From: JBDIAG01 sp963835085
GTDB lineage: Bacteria; Actinomycetota; Actinomycetes; Actinomycetales; CAWJMD01
Assembly (NCBI GenBank): GCA_963835085.1
Contig: CAWIED010000001.1
Coordinates: 2,356,001-2,420,000, forward strand
Length of the DNA stretch: 64,000 nt
Direction of reading: 5' to 3'
Shown here: in pieces, positions 1 to 7,509 of the stretch
Layout of the letters: each line of letters begins with the position of its first letter
How positions within the stretch are numbered: position 1 is the stretch's first letter
Notes under the pieces: generated by a model
Databases searched by the model: none
What the model saw: the letters and a program-made list of their open reading frames with translations, nothing else
Told to the model about the DNA's origin: nothing
Position numbers and translations under genes: made by a program

Positions 1-194
1 GCGTCGACAACGGACTTTGCAGCCCGCCCCGGGTCGCCGATGGGCGGCAGTCCGCCTGCAAGAGAACGGGTTCCATAGTCGGCGACCGCGTCGTCGACCA
101 GCTGCCGGAACGCGACCGGCTCCGCCACCGGATCGATGCCCCGACGGCGCACAACCTCGCGCACCTCATCCTCCACGATGCCGGTCGCGTCCAT
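1..194 (-). CDS. CpaF/TadA-type secretion ATPase, 5' end only
   Basis: Only the first 64 codons are inside the window; the gene runs off the left edge. The ATG at 194-192 follows a G-rich ribosome site (GGGGGG). The peptide begins MDATGIVEDEVREVVRRRG and continues with a pattern of DDAVADYGTRS and GGLPPIGD, the helical N-terminal region that precedes the ATPase core in actinobacterial CpaF/TadA proteins of Tad pilus systems. The family forms a cytoplasmic hexameric ATPase that drives pilus assembly. The catalytic Walker motifs would lie outside the window, so the assignment rests on the N-terminal pattern alone. CpaE- and CpaB-like genes occur 44 kb away at 44602-46574. Confidence 0.62.
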   Translation of the reverse strand, partial: MDATGIVEDEVREVVRRRGIDPVAEPVAFRQLVDDAVADYGTRSLAGGLPPIGDPGRAAKSVVD

Positions 195-523
195 GCCACC
201 CCCCTGCCCCGCCTCAGCAGTTACGTCCGCACCCGATGTGCGGACGCCCAGTCGGACTACGGTAAGCAGAAGAAATCACGCCGCGTGAGTTATCCACAGG
301 CATGGCCACGATCAGCCCGCCAGCCGCGGGTGACGCGGTCCTGATCTGCCCGAAAGATGTCACCCGAACGCGCGACCCACCCGGCGGAGTCCCGACTGCC
401 AGGTGCCTGGTCACTACGGCCGGCCAGCACGGCAATACCGAGGGTGATCCCCCAGCGCCACGACCTCGAAACCCGAAGCGCCCACCTCACTCGCGGAAAC
501 CTGCCATCCACTTACGGTGCCGG
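195..523. other. Intergenic region between cpaF start and toxin-cassette remnant
   Basis: No convincing gene is visible here. Short open frames exist but show no domain or ribosome site. The region should hold the promoter of the leftward cpaF gene, and it contains a perfect DnaA-box-like 9-mer at 290-298. The right part (about 300-523) is probably decayed coding sequence of the gene whose C-terminus survives at 524-637. Confidence 0.4.
290..298 (+). promoter_or_regulatory. Single DnaA-box-like 9-mer
   Basis: TTATCCACA at 290-298 equals the strict DnaA-box consensus. It lies about 95 bp upstream of the cpaF start. No second copy was noticed nearby, so this is not an origin; it could be an isolated DnaA regulatory site or chance. 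Confidence 0.3.
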
Positions 524-637
524 CACCCCGTGGCGCTCGTGCTCGCCGACCTGCTGACCCTGCCGGGCCGCAGCGACGCCGAGGCCGCGCAGCTCATGGA
601 CACGCTCGGTCGCACCGACAAGGCGTGGGAGGCATGA
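524..637 (+). pseudogene. C-terminal remnant of antitoxin-like upstream gene
   Basis: About 37 codons ending in LMDTLGRTDKAWEA and a TGA at 635-637 look like the genuine end of a protein. The stop overlaps the ATG (634) of the next gene as ATGA, which implies translational coupling. Upstream the frame stays open to 302 but becomes Pro/Arg-rich and unstructured, with no ribosome site, so the 5' part appears lost or scrambled. The partner looks like a nucleotidyltransferase-type protein, so the upstream gene may have been the AbiEi-like antitoxin half of a cassette. That is inferred from gene order only. Confidence 0.35.
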
Positions 638-1029
638 TGGATATCGCTCCTGAGTACGTCGTCGCCCGCCGCGTGCTGCTCGACGCTCTGGCCGCGTTGG
701 AGGGCCACCTAGACAACCGCATCCTCGTTGGCGCTCAGGCCGTCTATCACCACACCGGCGATGCCGACCTGAACGTGCCACTACTGACCACCGACGCCGA
801 CCTGGCGATCAACACCCGCGATCTCGCCGATACACCCGAGATCGGTAGCGTCTTGCGCTCCGCCGGATTCACACCCGGTCCCAACCCGGGGCACTGGGTC
901 AACGTCGGCGACGTAGCCGTCGACCTCATGGTGGTTCCACATCAGGCAGGCACGCCCTCGACGCATTCCGCGTCAGGCCGTTCTCAGCCGGCGCCCTGGC
1001 GGCCACGCTGCGTGAGCCGATGCTCGTAG
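634..1029 (+). pseudogene. Truncated nucleotidyltransferase-like (AbiEii-type?) protein
   Basis: Starts at ATG 634 (GGAGGC just upstream) or at the adjacent ATG 637. The first ~105 residues look ordered: a helix (VVARRVLLDALAAL), then VGAQAVYHHTG, TTDADLAI and VNVGDVAVDLMVVPHQ. This G-x-x-A-V ... T-D-A-D-L pattern resembles MNT/AbiEii nucleotidyltransferase folds, where the Asp pair binds metal. After VVPHQAG (about nt 945) the frame becomes Ser/Pro/Arg-rich and stops at 1029, running 46 bp into the 3' end of the convergent response regulator. The family is usually longer, so the C-terminal half seems to be missing. Function is inferred and activity is doubtful. Confidence 0.45.
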
Positions 1030-1655
1030 GCATAGGTCACCAACCCGGCCCGCCCGGCACATTGGGTCTTGGCCAGCAGGTGATTGATGTGCGTCTTCAC
1101 TGTGCTCAGCGACACCACGAGGCTGCGGGCGATCTGCTGGTTCGACAATCCTTGGGCGATGAGCGCGAGCACGTCGGCCTCCCGGGCGGTGAGCCCGTCA
1201 GGCAGATCGAGCGGCGCGAGTGCGCTGGCAGTCGGGCCTGCCCGGCGACGGGTCAGCGCGGCGATCGCCTTGGCATCGAGCAGAGCACGGCCCGAGGCTG
1301 CGGCGCGCAGGGCCTCGGCGATGGCCTGCGGGTCGGCGTCCTTGTTGAGGAAGCCAAGTGCGCCGGCCTCCAGGGCAGCCGCGACGGTGGTGTCGTCGTC
1401 GAACGTAGTGAGCGCCACCGCCTGTGTGCGCGAGGCTGTGCGGCGTAGCTCGCGAATGGCCTCCACGCCATCCATCCCAGGCATGCGCAGATCGGTGAGC
1501 AACACATCGGGATCGTGAGAGGCCACGGCTTGCAAGGCCTCTCGTCCATCGGCAGCGGTCGCGACCACCTCGATGCCGGGCAGCAGGCCGAGCATCGCGC
1601 GCAACCCCTCCCGCACCACCGTCTGATCGTCGGCCACCACGACGCGCACGTTCAC
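984..1655 (-). CDS. NarL/LuxR-family response regulator
   Basis: A 223-residue DNA-binding response regulator. The receiver domain (about 1-120) has the acidic pair D9-D10, phospho-acceptor D55 in LLTDLRMPG, the conserved Thr in VALTTFDDD and the Lys in FLNKDADP. A C-terminal LuxR helix-turn-helix (about 150-210) is marked by LTAREADVLALIAQG and STVKTHINHLL. The GTG at 1655 is chosen because it overlaps the TGA of the kinase gene (GTGA), showing coupling, and because it sits exactly before the first receiver strand. It forms a two-component system with the upstream kinase. The target is unknown; the divergent membrane protein at 2960 is the obvious candidate. Confidence 0.93.
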   Translation of the reverse strand: MNVRVVVADDQTVVREGLRAMLGLLPGIEVVATAADGREALQAVASHDPDVLLTDLRMPGMDGVEAIRELRRTASRTQAVALTTFDDDTTVAAALEAGALGFLNKDADPQAIAEALRAAASGRALLDAKAIAALTRRRAGPTASALAPLDLPDGLTAREADVLALIAQGLSNQQIARSLVVSLSTVKTHINHLLAKTQCAGRAGLVTYAYEHRLTQRGRQGAG

Positions 1656-2833
1656 GGCTCCACCTCCGTCGGCCAGGAGCACGACACCAGCCAGCCCGCC
1701 GCAGCGGGGCCTGCCGTGAACACGCCACCCGCCTCCTCGATCCTGCGACGCAGCCCGGCCAACCCCCGCCCGGAGCCGACGTGATCGGCCGGGGGAAACG
1801 CCGTCACGTCTCCGCGCGAGAGCACCTGCACCGCATCGGCGCCCATCCTGATCTCCACCGGACGGCCACGGGCGTGCCGCACCGAATTGGTGACCGCCTC
1901 GGTGATTACCGCGCGCGCCACCTGCTGGCAGCGGACGGGAACGAGATCGATGGTTCCCACCACCTCGGCCGACAGGCCAGCGCCGACTCGCAGGCGTTCG
2001 AGCATCGGCGCGGGCCACGCGTCGGCGATGGATTCCTCTGCCGGCGCGGGTGACGATGTGGTGGAATTTTTCGGCTGTGCCAAGGCGGTTACCACGGTGC
2101 GCGCCTGCAGCAATCCTTCTTTGGCGAGATCCGTTGCCGCGTCGAGGCGTTCGCGCAAGGCGTCGCTGACCCCGTCGGCGCGAGCCTGCAAGCCTGCGCC
2201 TTGCAAGGTGACGATGAGACCCGACAGCGTGTGCGCAAGCACGTCGTGGACCTGTGCGGCCACGTCCTCTCGATGGCGCGCCGCATCGGCCAGTTCCCGC
2301 TCACGCAGCAGCGCCTCCTGCTGTGCCTCGGCCACCTCGGCGGCCTCGCGGGTTCGGCGCTGCAAGTGCCGGAACGCGAAGATGGCAGCCACGGCCACCA
2401 GGTTCAGCAGCAGAGACTGCTGGCTGTGATCGCTCCGCCAGACGTAGAACAGCTGAGCCGCTACCGGTGCAGCCGAGATCCCGAGGGCGGGCCCGAGGTC
2501 GAGGTCGCCGGCCGCAATCGTGACCGGCACGAACACGACCCAGGAAAGCGAGGATCCCCCTGCGGCCAGCAACAACCCGCAGACTCCTGCGGCCAGCACG
2601 GCCAGAAGCCCCGTGGCGAGGGGGCCACTGAGCCGATGTGCCTGGGAGCCCCCGAAGCGGTAACCCGCCAGCGTGACGGCTCCGGCCACCACACAGCAGA
2701 GCCAGCAGACGATCCGCCGCCACCCGGCGTCAGCCCCATCGAGTACGGCCGTGGCGTTCTGCGTCGACCACACGAACCCGCCGACCACCAGCAGGCGGAC
2801 CACGAGGCGGTCCCAGCGGGCGATGGCGGTCAC
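1652..2833 (-). CDS. NarL-type sensor histidine kinase, membrane-bound
   Basis: A 393-residue kinase. The first ~150 residues hold about five hydrophobic segments with no large extracytoplasmic domain, typical of intramembrane-sensing actinobacterial kinases. A coiled coil (LQRRTREAAEVAEAQQEALL) leads into a HisKA_3 dimerization domain with the phospho-accepting His in AAQVHDVLAHTLSG. The HATPase region has the N-box EAVTNSVRHA and a GSGRGLAGLRRR glycine motif. It phosphorylates the response regulator encoded immediately downstream with a 4-nt overlap. The signal cannot be predicted; a membrane or envelope cue is likely because no sensor domain exists outside the membrane. Confidence 0.92.
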   Translation of the reverse strand: MTAIARWDRLVVRLLVVGGFVWSTQNATAVLDGADAGWRRIVCWLCCVVAGAVTLAGYRFGGSQAHRLSGPLATGLLAVLAAGVCGLLLAAGGSSLSWVVFVPVTIAAGDLDLGPALGISAAPVAAQLFYVWRSDHSQQSLLLNLVAVAAIFAFRHLQRRTREAAEVAEAQQEALLRERELADAARHREDVAAQVHDVLAHTLSGLIVTLQGAGLQARADGVSDALRERLDAATDLAKEGLLQARTVVTALAQPKNSTTSSPAPAEESIADAWPAPMLERLRVGAGLSAEVVGTIDLVPVRCQQVARAVITEAVTNSVRHARGRPVEIRMGADAVQVLSRGDVTAFPPADHVGSGRGLAGLRRRIEEAGGVFTAGPAAAGWLVSCSWPTEVEP

Positions 2834-2959
2834 TCGTTCACCCTAGCCAGACCGCCGCGTTCAACCCTCAGATCTCCACCCGGCCTCAACCCAACCTCAA
2901 CCCTGGCTCTACCCAGGAGCCGATGCCGGGCGAGGCCGCAACGACCGAGACTCAAAGTC
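2834..2959. promoter_or_regulatory. Divergent promoter region with repeated TCAACCC
   Basis: This 126-bp gap separates the leftward kinase gene from the rightward membrane protein. TCAACCC occurs three times on the plus strand, at 2861-2867, 2886-2892 and 2897-2903, the last two spaced 11 bp. Direct repeats near one helical turn apart in a shared promoter fit an operator for the adjacent NarL-type regulator, but no binding data are available. Confidence 0.35.
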
Positions 2960-3478
2960 ATGAGCAGCCAATCACTCACCGTCGCACTCGAAGTCATCGC
3001 CGCGATCGCCATCGTGGGCTGGCGTCAGTTCTCACCTCGCCAGGTGCAGGACAACCTGCTGAAGCTGCCCCTGATCCTGGGGATCATCGGGGTGTACAAC
3101 CTCTACACCGCGATCGGTTCCGCACCTGCCTCGCTCGGCCAATGGGTCTGTCTGCTCGTCGGCCTGGCCGGCGCGGCCGTGGTGGCCGCACCGCGCGCCT
3201 GGTCGGTACGGCTCTACCAGGACGCGAACGGTCAGTGGATGCGCCGCGGCACTCTGCTCACGCTGGTGTGGTGGCTGGTGGCGCTCGGCCTGCACGTGGT
3301 GACGAGCCTGATCGGCGCCCACCTGTTCGGCGAGGGCGGCAACGCGGGGTTCGACCAGTCGTCCACCCTGCTCTTCATCGGTGTCAGCCTCGGCCTGCAG
3401 GGTCTCTTCCTCGAGCAGCGACTCCACCACCTTGCTCCTGCAAGGCGCCAGGCTCGCGCGACGGTCTCGGGCCCTTGA
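2960..3478 (+). CDS. Four- to five-helix membrane protein of unknown function
   Basis: A 172-residue integral membrane protein. Hydrophobic segments are visible near residues 4-20 (VALEVIAAIAIVGW), 35-50, 55-75 (WVCLLVGLAGAAVVAA), 95-120 (LLTLVWWLVALGLHVVTSLIG) and 130-150. A conserved-looking RQFSPRQVQDN follows helix 1 and resembles small actinobacterial hypothetical membrane proteins of the CcdC/DUF1453 type; that is only a resemblance. The ATG at 2960 begins the first plausible protein-like sequence in the frame. It is transcribed divergently from the two-component system and may be its regulated target, such as a bacteriocin- or membrane-stress-immunity function. I do not recognise a specific family. 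Confidence 0.72.
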   Translation: MSSQSLTVALEVIAAIAIVGWRQFSPRQVQDNLLKLPLILGIIGVYNLYTAIGSAPASLGQWVCLLVGLAGAAVVAAPRAWSVRLYQDANGQWMRRGTLLTLVWWLVALGLHVVTSLIGAHLFGEGGNAGFDQSSTLLFIGVSLGLQGLFLEQRLHHLAPARRQARATVSGP

Positions 3479-3521
3479 CGACAGGTCACCCGGCGGCGAC
3501 GGTTACCGCCGCAATAGGGAC

Positions 3522-4571
3522 TCAGGGATGCACCAGGATCTTGACGTTCTCGTCCTTGTTCTCGATGAGCTCGGTGAATCCGTCCTGCAGGATGTCGTCG
3601 ACCGCGATGCGGCCGGTGATGAACTGCTCGGCGGGAATCTTGCCCTCCTGCAGGAGTTTGATCACCGCCGCATGGTCGCCGCAGTAGGCACTGGTGCCGA
3701 TGAGGTTCAGCTCCCGCATCACCAGGCCGAACATGTCGATCTCCGCATTGTGGCCCCAGATCGAGACGTTGACCACCGTGCCGCCGTTCTTGGTGCCGTC
3801 GAGTGCAGACTGCAAGGCAGGTGAGGCACCTACGCATTCGAAAGAGACGTCCACCCCCAGACCCCCAGTCTGCGAACGGATCTCGGCCGGGACGTCAGTC
3901 TCGGAAGGATCCAACACAACGGTGGCGCCCGCTCCTGGCGCCTTGCGCTTGCGGATCTGCGACATCTCCACGGAGAAGACCGTCTCGACCCCGATGGCCC
4001 GCAGGCACGCAATGGTCACCAGCCCGATCGGGCCCGCACCGAAGACGGCCGCCGTCTGCCCGGCTGCGATGCCCGAACGCCGTACGGCGTGATACCCGAC
4101 GGCCAACGGCTCGACGAGAGCACCGACCTCGGTGGACAGCTCACCCAGGTCATAGACGCGTTCGACTGGTGCCACGACGAACTCCGAGAACCCGCCGCCG
4201 CCTCCGGACAAGCCGATGAAACCGCCACTGACACAGAGGTTGTAGCGACCGGAGGTGCAGAACTCGCATTCACCGCAGACGATGTACGGCTCCACGACCA
4301 CACGCTGGCCCACCTCGAACCCGGTGACGCCGGCACCCAGTTCCGCCACCACTCCGGCGAACTCGTGGCCCAGGGTGACAGGCACCGACTCCCCCGACAG
4401 CGGGTGCGCCGACGTGGGGCAGAAGATCGGGCCGTCTTCGAACTCGTGCAGATCGGTGCCGCAGATGCCGCACCACTCCACCTTGACCTTGACGGTGCCG
4501 GGCGCCACTGCGGGCTCATTGACATCTTCAATGCGCAGGTCTTTGTTGCCGTAATACCGGGCAGCCTTCAT
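3522..4571 (-). CDS. Zn-dependent 2,3-butanediol dehydrogenase-like alcohol dehydrogenase
   Basis: A 349-residue medium-chain dehydrogenase. The catalytic zinc ligands are visible as C37 in CGICGTD and H69-E70 in GHEFAG. The four-Cys structural zinc lobe is CGECEFCTSGRYNLC, and the NAD-binding Rossmann motif is GAGPIGL. The early HEF..GP..C spacing and the overall length fit the (R,R)-butanediol dehydrogenase / threonine-dehydrogenase-like branch, which interconverts acetoin and 2,3-butanediol or oxidizes other secondary alcohols with NAD. The ATG at 4571 overlaps the stop of the upstream short-chain dehydrogenase (ATGA). It is the last gene of the monooxygenase operon; a role in secondary-alcohol or ketone metabolism is inferred. 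Confidence 0.85.
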   Translation of the reverse strand: MKAARYYGNKDLRIEDVNEPAVAPGTVKVKVEWCGICGTDLHEFEDGPIFCPTSAHPLSGESVPVTLGHEFAGVVAELGAGVTGFEVGQRVVVEPYIVCGECEFCTSGRYNLCVSGGFIGLSGGGGGFSEFVVAPVERVYDLGELSTEVGALVEPLAVGYHAVRRSGIAAGQTAAVFGAGPIGLVTIACLRAIGVETVFSVEMSQIRKRKAPGAGATVVLDPSETDVPAEIRSQTGGLGVDVSFECVGASPALQSALDGTKNGGTVVNVSIWGHNAEIDMFGLVMRELNLIGTSAYCGDHAAVIKLLQEGKIPAEQFITGRIAVDDILQDGFTELIENKDENVKILVHP

Positions 4572-5346
4572 GAGAACACCATTCCTCCATCGATGAGAAC
4601 CGATTGACCCGTCATGTAATTGGAGTCCGGCCCCGCCAGATACGAGACCAGACTGGCCACGTCGTCCCCGGTGGATACTCGTCCGAGCGCTATGCCAGCC
4701 GCCATGGCCTGCATCGACTCGCCCTTGCCCACCTGATTGATCTCACCCAGGTCGTGGTCGATCTCCTCCCACATGGTGGTGTCGACGATGCCCGGGCAAT
4801 AGGCGTTGACGGTGATGCCGTGCGAGGCCCACTCCTGGGCTGCGGCCTGGGTCAAGGCCCTGACCGCGAACTTGGACGAGCAGTACACCCCCAACAGCGG
4901 GAAGCCCTTGTACGCGGCAATTGAAGCCGCCCCGATGATCTTGCCGCCGGCGCCCTGGGCGATCATCTGCCGGGCGGCCTCGGTGTAGCAGAGGAAAACT
5001 CCGCGGCCGTTGATCGCGTGTACCCGGTCGTACTCGGCCGGGGTGACGTCCAACAGCGCCTTCGTCTGCGCGATGCCCGCGTTGGCGACCATGACGTCGA
5101 GCGAACCTAGCTCTGCTGCAGTGGCTTTCACCGCGTTGCGGACCATGGCCAGATCAGATCACTGACGTCGATCTCCATCGCCACGGCCCGCGTACCCGAC
5201 GCTTCGAGCTCCTGCCGGGTGCGCTCCAGGTCGTCCGCCATCGATGGCAGGTCGGACAGTGCCACCTGGTGACCGTCTCGGCCCAGTCGCAGCGCAATGG
5301 CTTTGCCGATCCCGCGGGCGGCACCGGTGACGTGCACGTTGCTCAT
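4568..5346 (-). pseudogene. Short-chain dehydrogenase (acetoin reductase-like), frameshifted
   Basis: The gene starts at ATG 5346 after GGAGGG. Frame one encodes the NAD-binding motif TGAARGIG and continues to EIDVSDL. Frame two then resumes with MVRNAVKATAAEL, the NAG motif (VANAGIA), the catalytic YCSSK and the C-terminal MTGQSVLIDGG. Together they make a complete ~257-residue SDR of the diacetyl/acetoin reductase type. The break is at about 5146-5163, where plus-strand GATCA is present twice in tandem; removing one 5-bp copy restores DVSDLAMVRNAV. The gene is either inactivated, phase-variable or mis-sequenced. It sits between the monooxygenase and the butanediol-type dehydrogenase, overlapping the latter by 4 nt. 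Confidence 0.85.
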
Positions 5347-5356
5347 GACGCCCTCC

Positions 5357-7183
5357 TCAGGACAGGTGGTAGGTCTCGGCCAGGGCATAGACGGGAGTGT
5401 CGATGCCCTCCATCCGCGCCTTCAGTTGCAGCGCCAGATACTTCGAATAATGCCGCGACTGGTGCAGATTGCCCCCGTGGAACCACAGATTGGGCTGACG
5501 GGTGGGCTTCCACATGTTGCGCAGCTCCCCCTGCCAGGGGCCTGGGTCTTTAGCGGTGTCTGATCCCAGACCCCAGCACTTTCCTACGGCGTCGGCCACC
5601 TCTTGCGAGATCAGTTGCGCCGCCCAGCCGTTCATCGAGCCGTAGCCGGTGGCGAACACCACGAGGTCGGCCTCGAGCTCGGTGCCATCGGTCAGCACCA
5701 CCGAGTGCCCGTCCAGGTGGTCGACCTCGGCGGGCGCGCGCAAGGCGATCTTGCCCTCGGCCACCAGCCGGGAGGCACCGATGTCGATGTAGTAGCCCGA
5801 CCCGCGCCGCAGGTACTTCAGGAACAGACCGGAGTCGTCGTCGCCGAAGTCGAGCAGGAATCCCACGGATTCGAGGGCTTCGTAGAATTCTTTGTCCTGA
5901 GCGCGGATGGCGTCGAACGCCGGGCGCTGGAAGTCGGCCAGGATCCGGTACGGGATCGAGCCGAAGATGAGGTCGGCGGTCTCGTGATCGATGCCTGCCG
6001 CCACGGCCTCCTCGGAGTACAGCGGGCCGAGGACTTCGCGCATCAGCGACTGCGACCGCACGATGTGTGTGCTGGAACGCTGCAGCATGGTGACGTCGGC
6101 CCCGTTCTCCCACAGGTCGGCGCAGATGTCGTGGGCGGAGTTGTTCGACCCGATCACCACGGCCTTCTTGCCCCGGTACCTGGCACCGCCAGGGTGCTTG
6201 GACGAATGGTGCGCCTCACCGGCGAAGTTCTCCAGGCCTGCTACGTCGGGCACGTTGGGGACGCCCGACATTCCTGTGGCGAGCACGAGGTGGGTTGGCC
6301 TGAGCGTGATTTCGTCACCATTGCGGAGCGCCGAGACCGTCCAGGTGCCGCTGGCCTCGTCGAAACTCGCCCGGGTGGCCTCACAGTTCGTCCAGTAGTC
6401 GAGTTCCATGATGTCGACGTAGTGCTCGAGCCAGGCGCCCATCTTGTCTTTGGGCGTGAACACCGGCCAGTGGTCGGGGAAGGGCAGGTACGGCATGTGG
6501 TCGTACCAGACCGGGTCATGCAGGCAGAGCGAGTGGTAACGGCTCCGCCATTGATCACCTGGCCGGGGGTATCTGTCGATGACGAGGGCCGGCACGCCCT
6601 GCCGCTTGAGCCGGGCCGCCAATCCGATGCCGCCCTGGCCACCGCCCACGATGAGCACGTACGGCTGCTCGTCGACGCCGAAGCTCTCCCGGCGCTTGCG
6701 GCGGCGATCGAGCCAGTTATCGGGGTCGAGGTTGACGCCGTGCCGGGCGCCGAGCTCGCGACGACTGCCGGTGGGCTCGGGGTGGGCGAGCAGTTCCTGG
6801 GCGGACGTGAGGAAGGTCCAGCCCTGGCCGTGGCGCAGCCGCATGAGGCCTTTGCCGCGAAAGTGCTTGGTGGCGAAGGTGTACCACGCATCGATCACCC
6901 CGTCGGCCTCGCTCGCCGACGTGCAGACCAGGTCGCGCGGCCAGCCGTCGGGGCCGACCGCTTCAAGCATGGCGCGAATCCCGTCGCGGCCTTCAGCCGT
7001 GTGCAGGTTCCACGTCATGCACACGAGGTCACGCCAGTAGCACTCCTGGCCGAAGAGAGCCACGGCGGCATCGAGGTCAGCAACGGTCAAAGCCTGCTCC
7101 AGCTGACCCAACCACTGGCTTGCCGTGCCCGTCGGGCCCGTGTCGTGGGTGTCGGTGGCGAGGTCGGCGTTCGTTGTCGTCAT
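5357..7183 (-). CDS. Flavin-dependent monooxygenase with N-terminal SnoaL-like domain
   Basis: A 608-residue protein of two parts. Residues ~1-130 look like a SnoaL/NTF2-like fold (LEQALTVADLDAAVALFG ... CYWRDLVCMTWNLHT). The rest is a class B-type flavin monooxygenase: FAD motif GGGQGGIGLAARL near residue 180, DPVWYDHMPYLPFPDHWPVF, a LATGMSG ATG-type motif, and a second dinucleotide motif IGSNNSAHDICADL near 340. ATG 7183 is used because GGGAG precedes it and MTTTNADLAT begins the folded part. It would insert oxygen into a carbonyl or heteroatom substrate using NADPH and FAD. Operon partners suggest ketone or alcohol catabolism; the substrate is unknown. Confidence 0.86.
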   Translation of the reverse strand: MTTTNADLATDTHDTGPTGTASQWLGQLEQALTVADLDAAVALFGQECYWRDLVCMTWNLHTAEGRDGIRAMLEAVGPDGWPRDLVCTSASEADGVIDAWYTFATKHFRGKGLMRLRHGQGWTFLTSAQELLAHPEPTGSRRELGARHGVNLDPDNWLDRRRKRRESFGVDEQPYVLIVGGGQGGIGLAARLKRQGVPALVIDRYPRPGDQWRSRYHSLCLHDPVWYDHMPYLPFPDHWPVFTPKDKMGAWLEHYVDIMELDYWTNCEATRASFDEASGTWTVSALRNGDEITLRPTHLVLATGMSGVPNVPDVAGLENFAGEAHHSSKHPGGARYRGKKAVVIGSNNSAHDICADLWENGADVTMLQRSSTHIVRSQSLMREVLGPLYSEEAVAAGIDHETADLIFGSIPYRILADFQRPAFDAIRAQDKEFYEALESVGFLLDFGDDDSGLFLKYLRRGSGYYIDIGASRLVAEGKIALRAPAEVDHLDGHSVVLTDGTELEADLVVFATGYGSMNGWAAQLISQEVADAVGKCWGLGSDTAKDPGPWQGELRNMWKPTRQPNLWFHGGNLHQSRHYSKYLALQLKARMEGIDTPVYALAETYHLS

Positions 7184-7509
7184 GGCGAACTCCCTTGTTC
7201 GACGTGCTGCGGAACGTTCTTCACCGTAGGCAGGCCCGACGTCGGAGCGGCAGGGTTGCAGAACGTTGCATCTCGCGGGGTGATAGCACCGCGGCACCTG
7301 CCGGTTGGGTCTCGTAGTCGGCATCCCAACGCACTGTGTGCCCGCGGTGATCGGCTGTAACGACGGCCTGCCGTGGCGCACCGGAGTCGTTCTGTGTGCT
7401 GCCAACGGCGGGCGATTCACCGCCTTCGGCACCACACAACGAGCCCGATGGAGCCAAACACGTCCTACGTGATGCCAACCGCGGGCAAGGTTTGGTCCAA
7501 ATCTTCGAC
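7184..7509 (-). promoter_or_regulatory. Promoter region of the monooxygenase operon
   Basis: No gene is seen in this 326-bp stretch. GTTGCA occurs at 7255-7260 and 7265-7270, a direct repeat with a 10-bp period. The palindrome GAACGTTC lies at 7212-7219, and GAACGTT recurs at 7261-7267. These would sit 30-90 bp upstream of the monooxygenase start, where an activator such as the GAF regulator encoded just upstream could bind. A P-family palindrome occupies 7394-7437. Assignments are from pattern only. Confidence 0.35.
7394..7437. repeat. P-family palindrome copy (divergent)
   Basis: Arms GTGTGCTGCC and GGCACCACAC flank an inner GGCGG / CCGCC pair around GCGATTCA. Read on the minus strand, the centre GCGGTGAATCGCC matches the P copy at 63379-63414. 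It lies between the regulator stop and the monooxygenase promoter. Confidence 0.5.

Noticed and set aside
290..298. Replication origin
   Set aside because: A single DnaA box, with no AT-rich region, dnaA or dnaN.
5603..7360. 585-codon plus-strand frame
   Set aside because: Antisense to the flavin monooxygenase; no ribosome site or domain.
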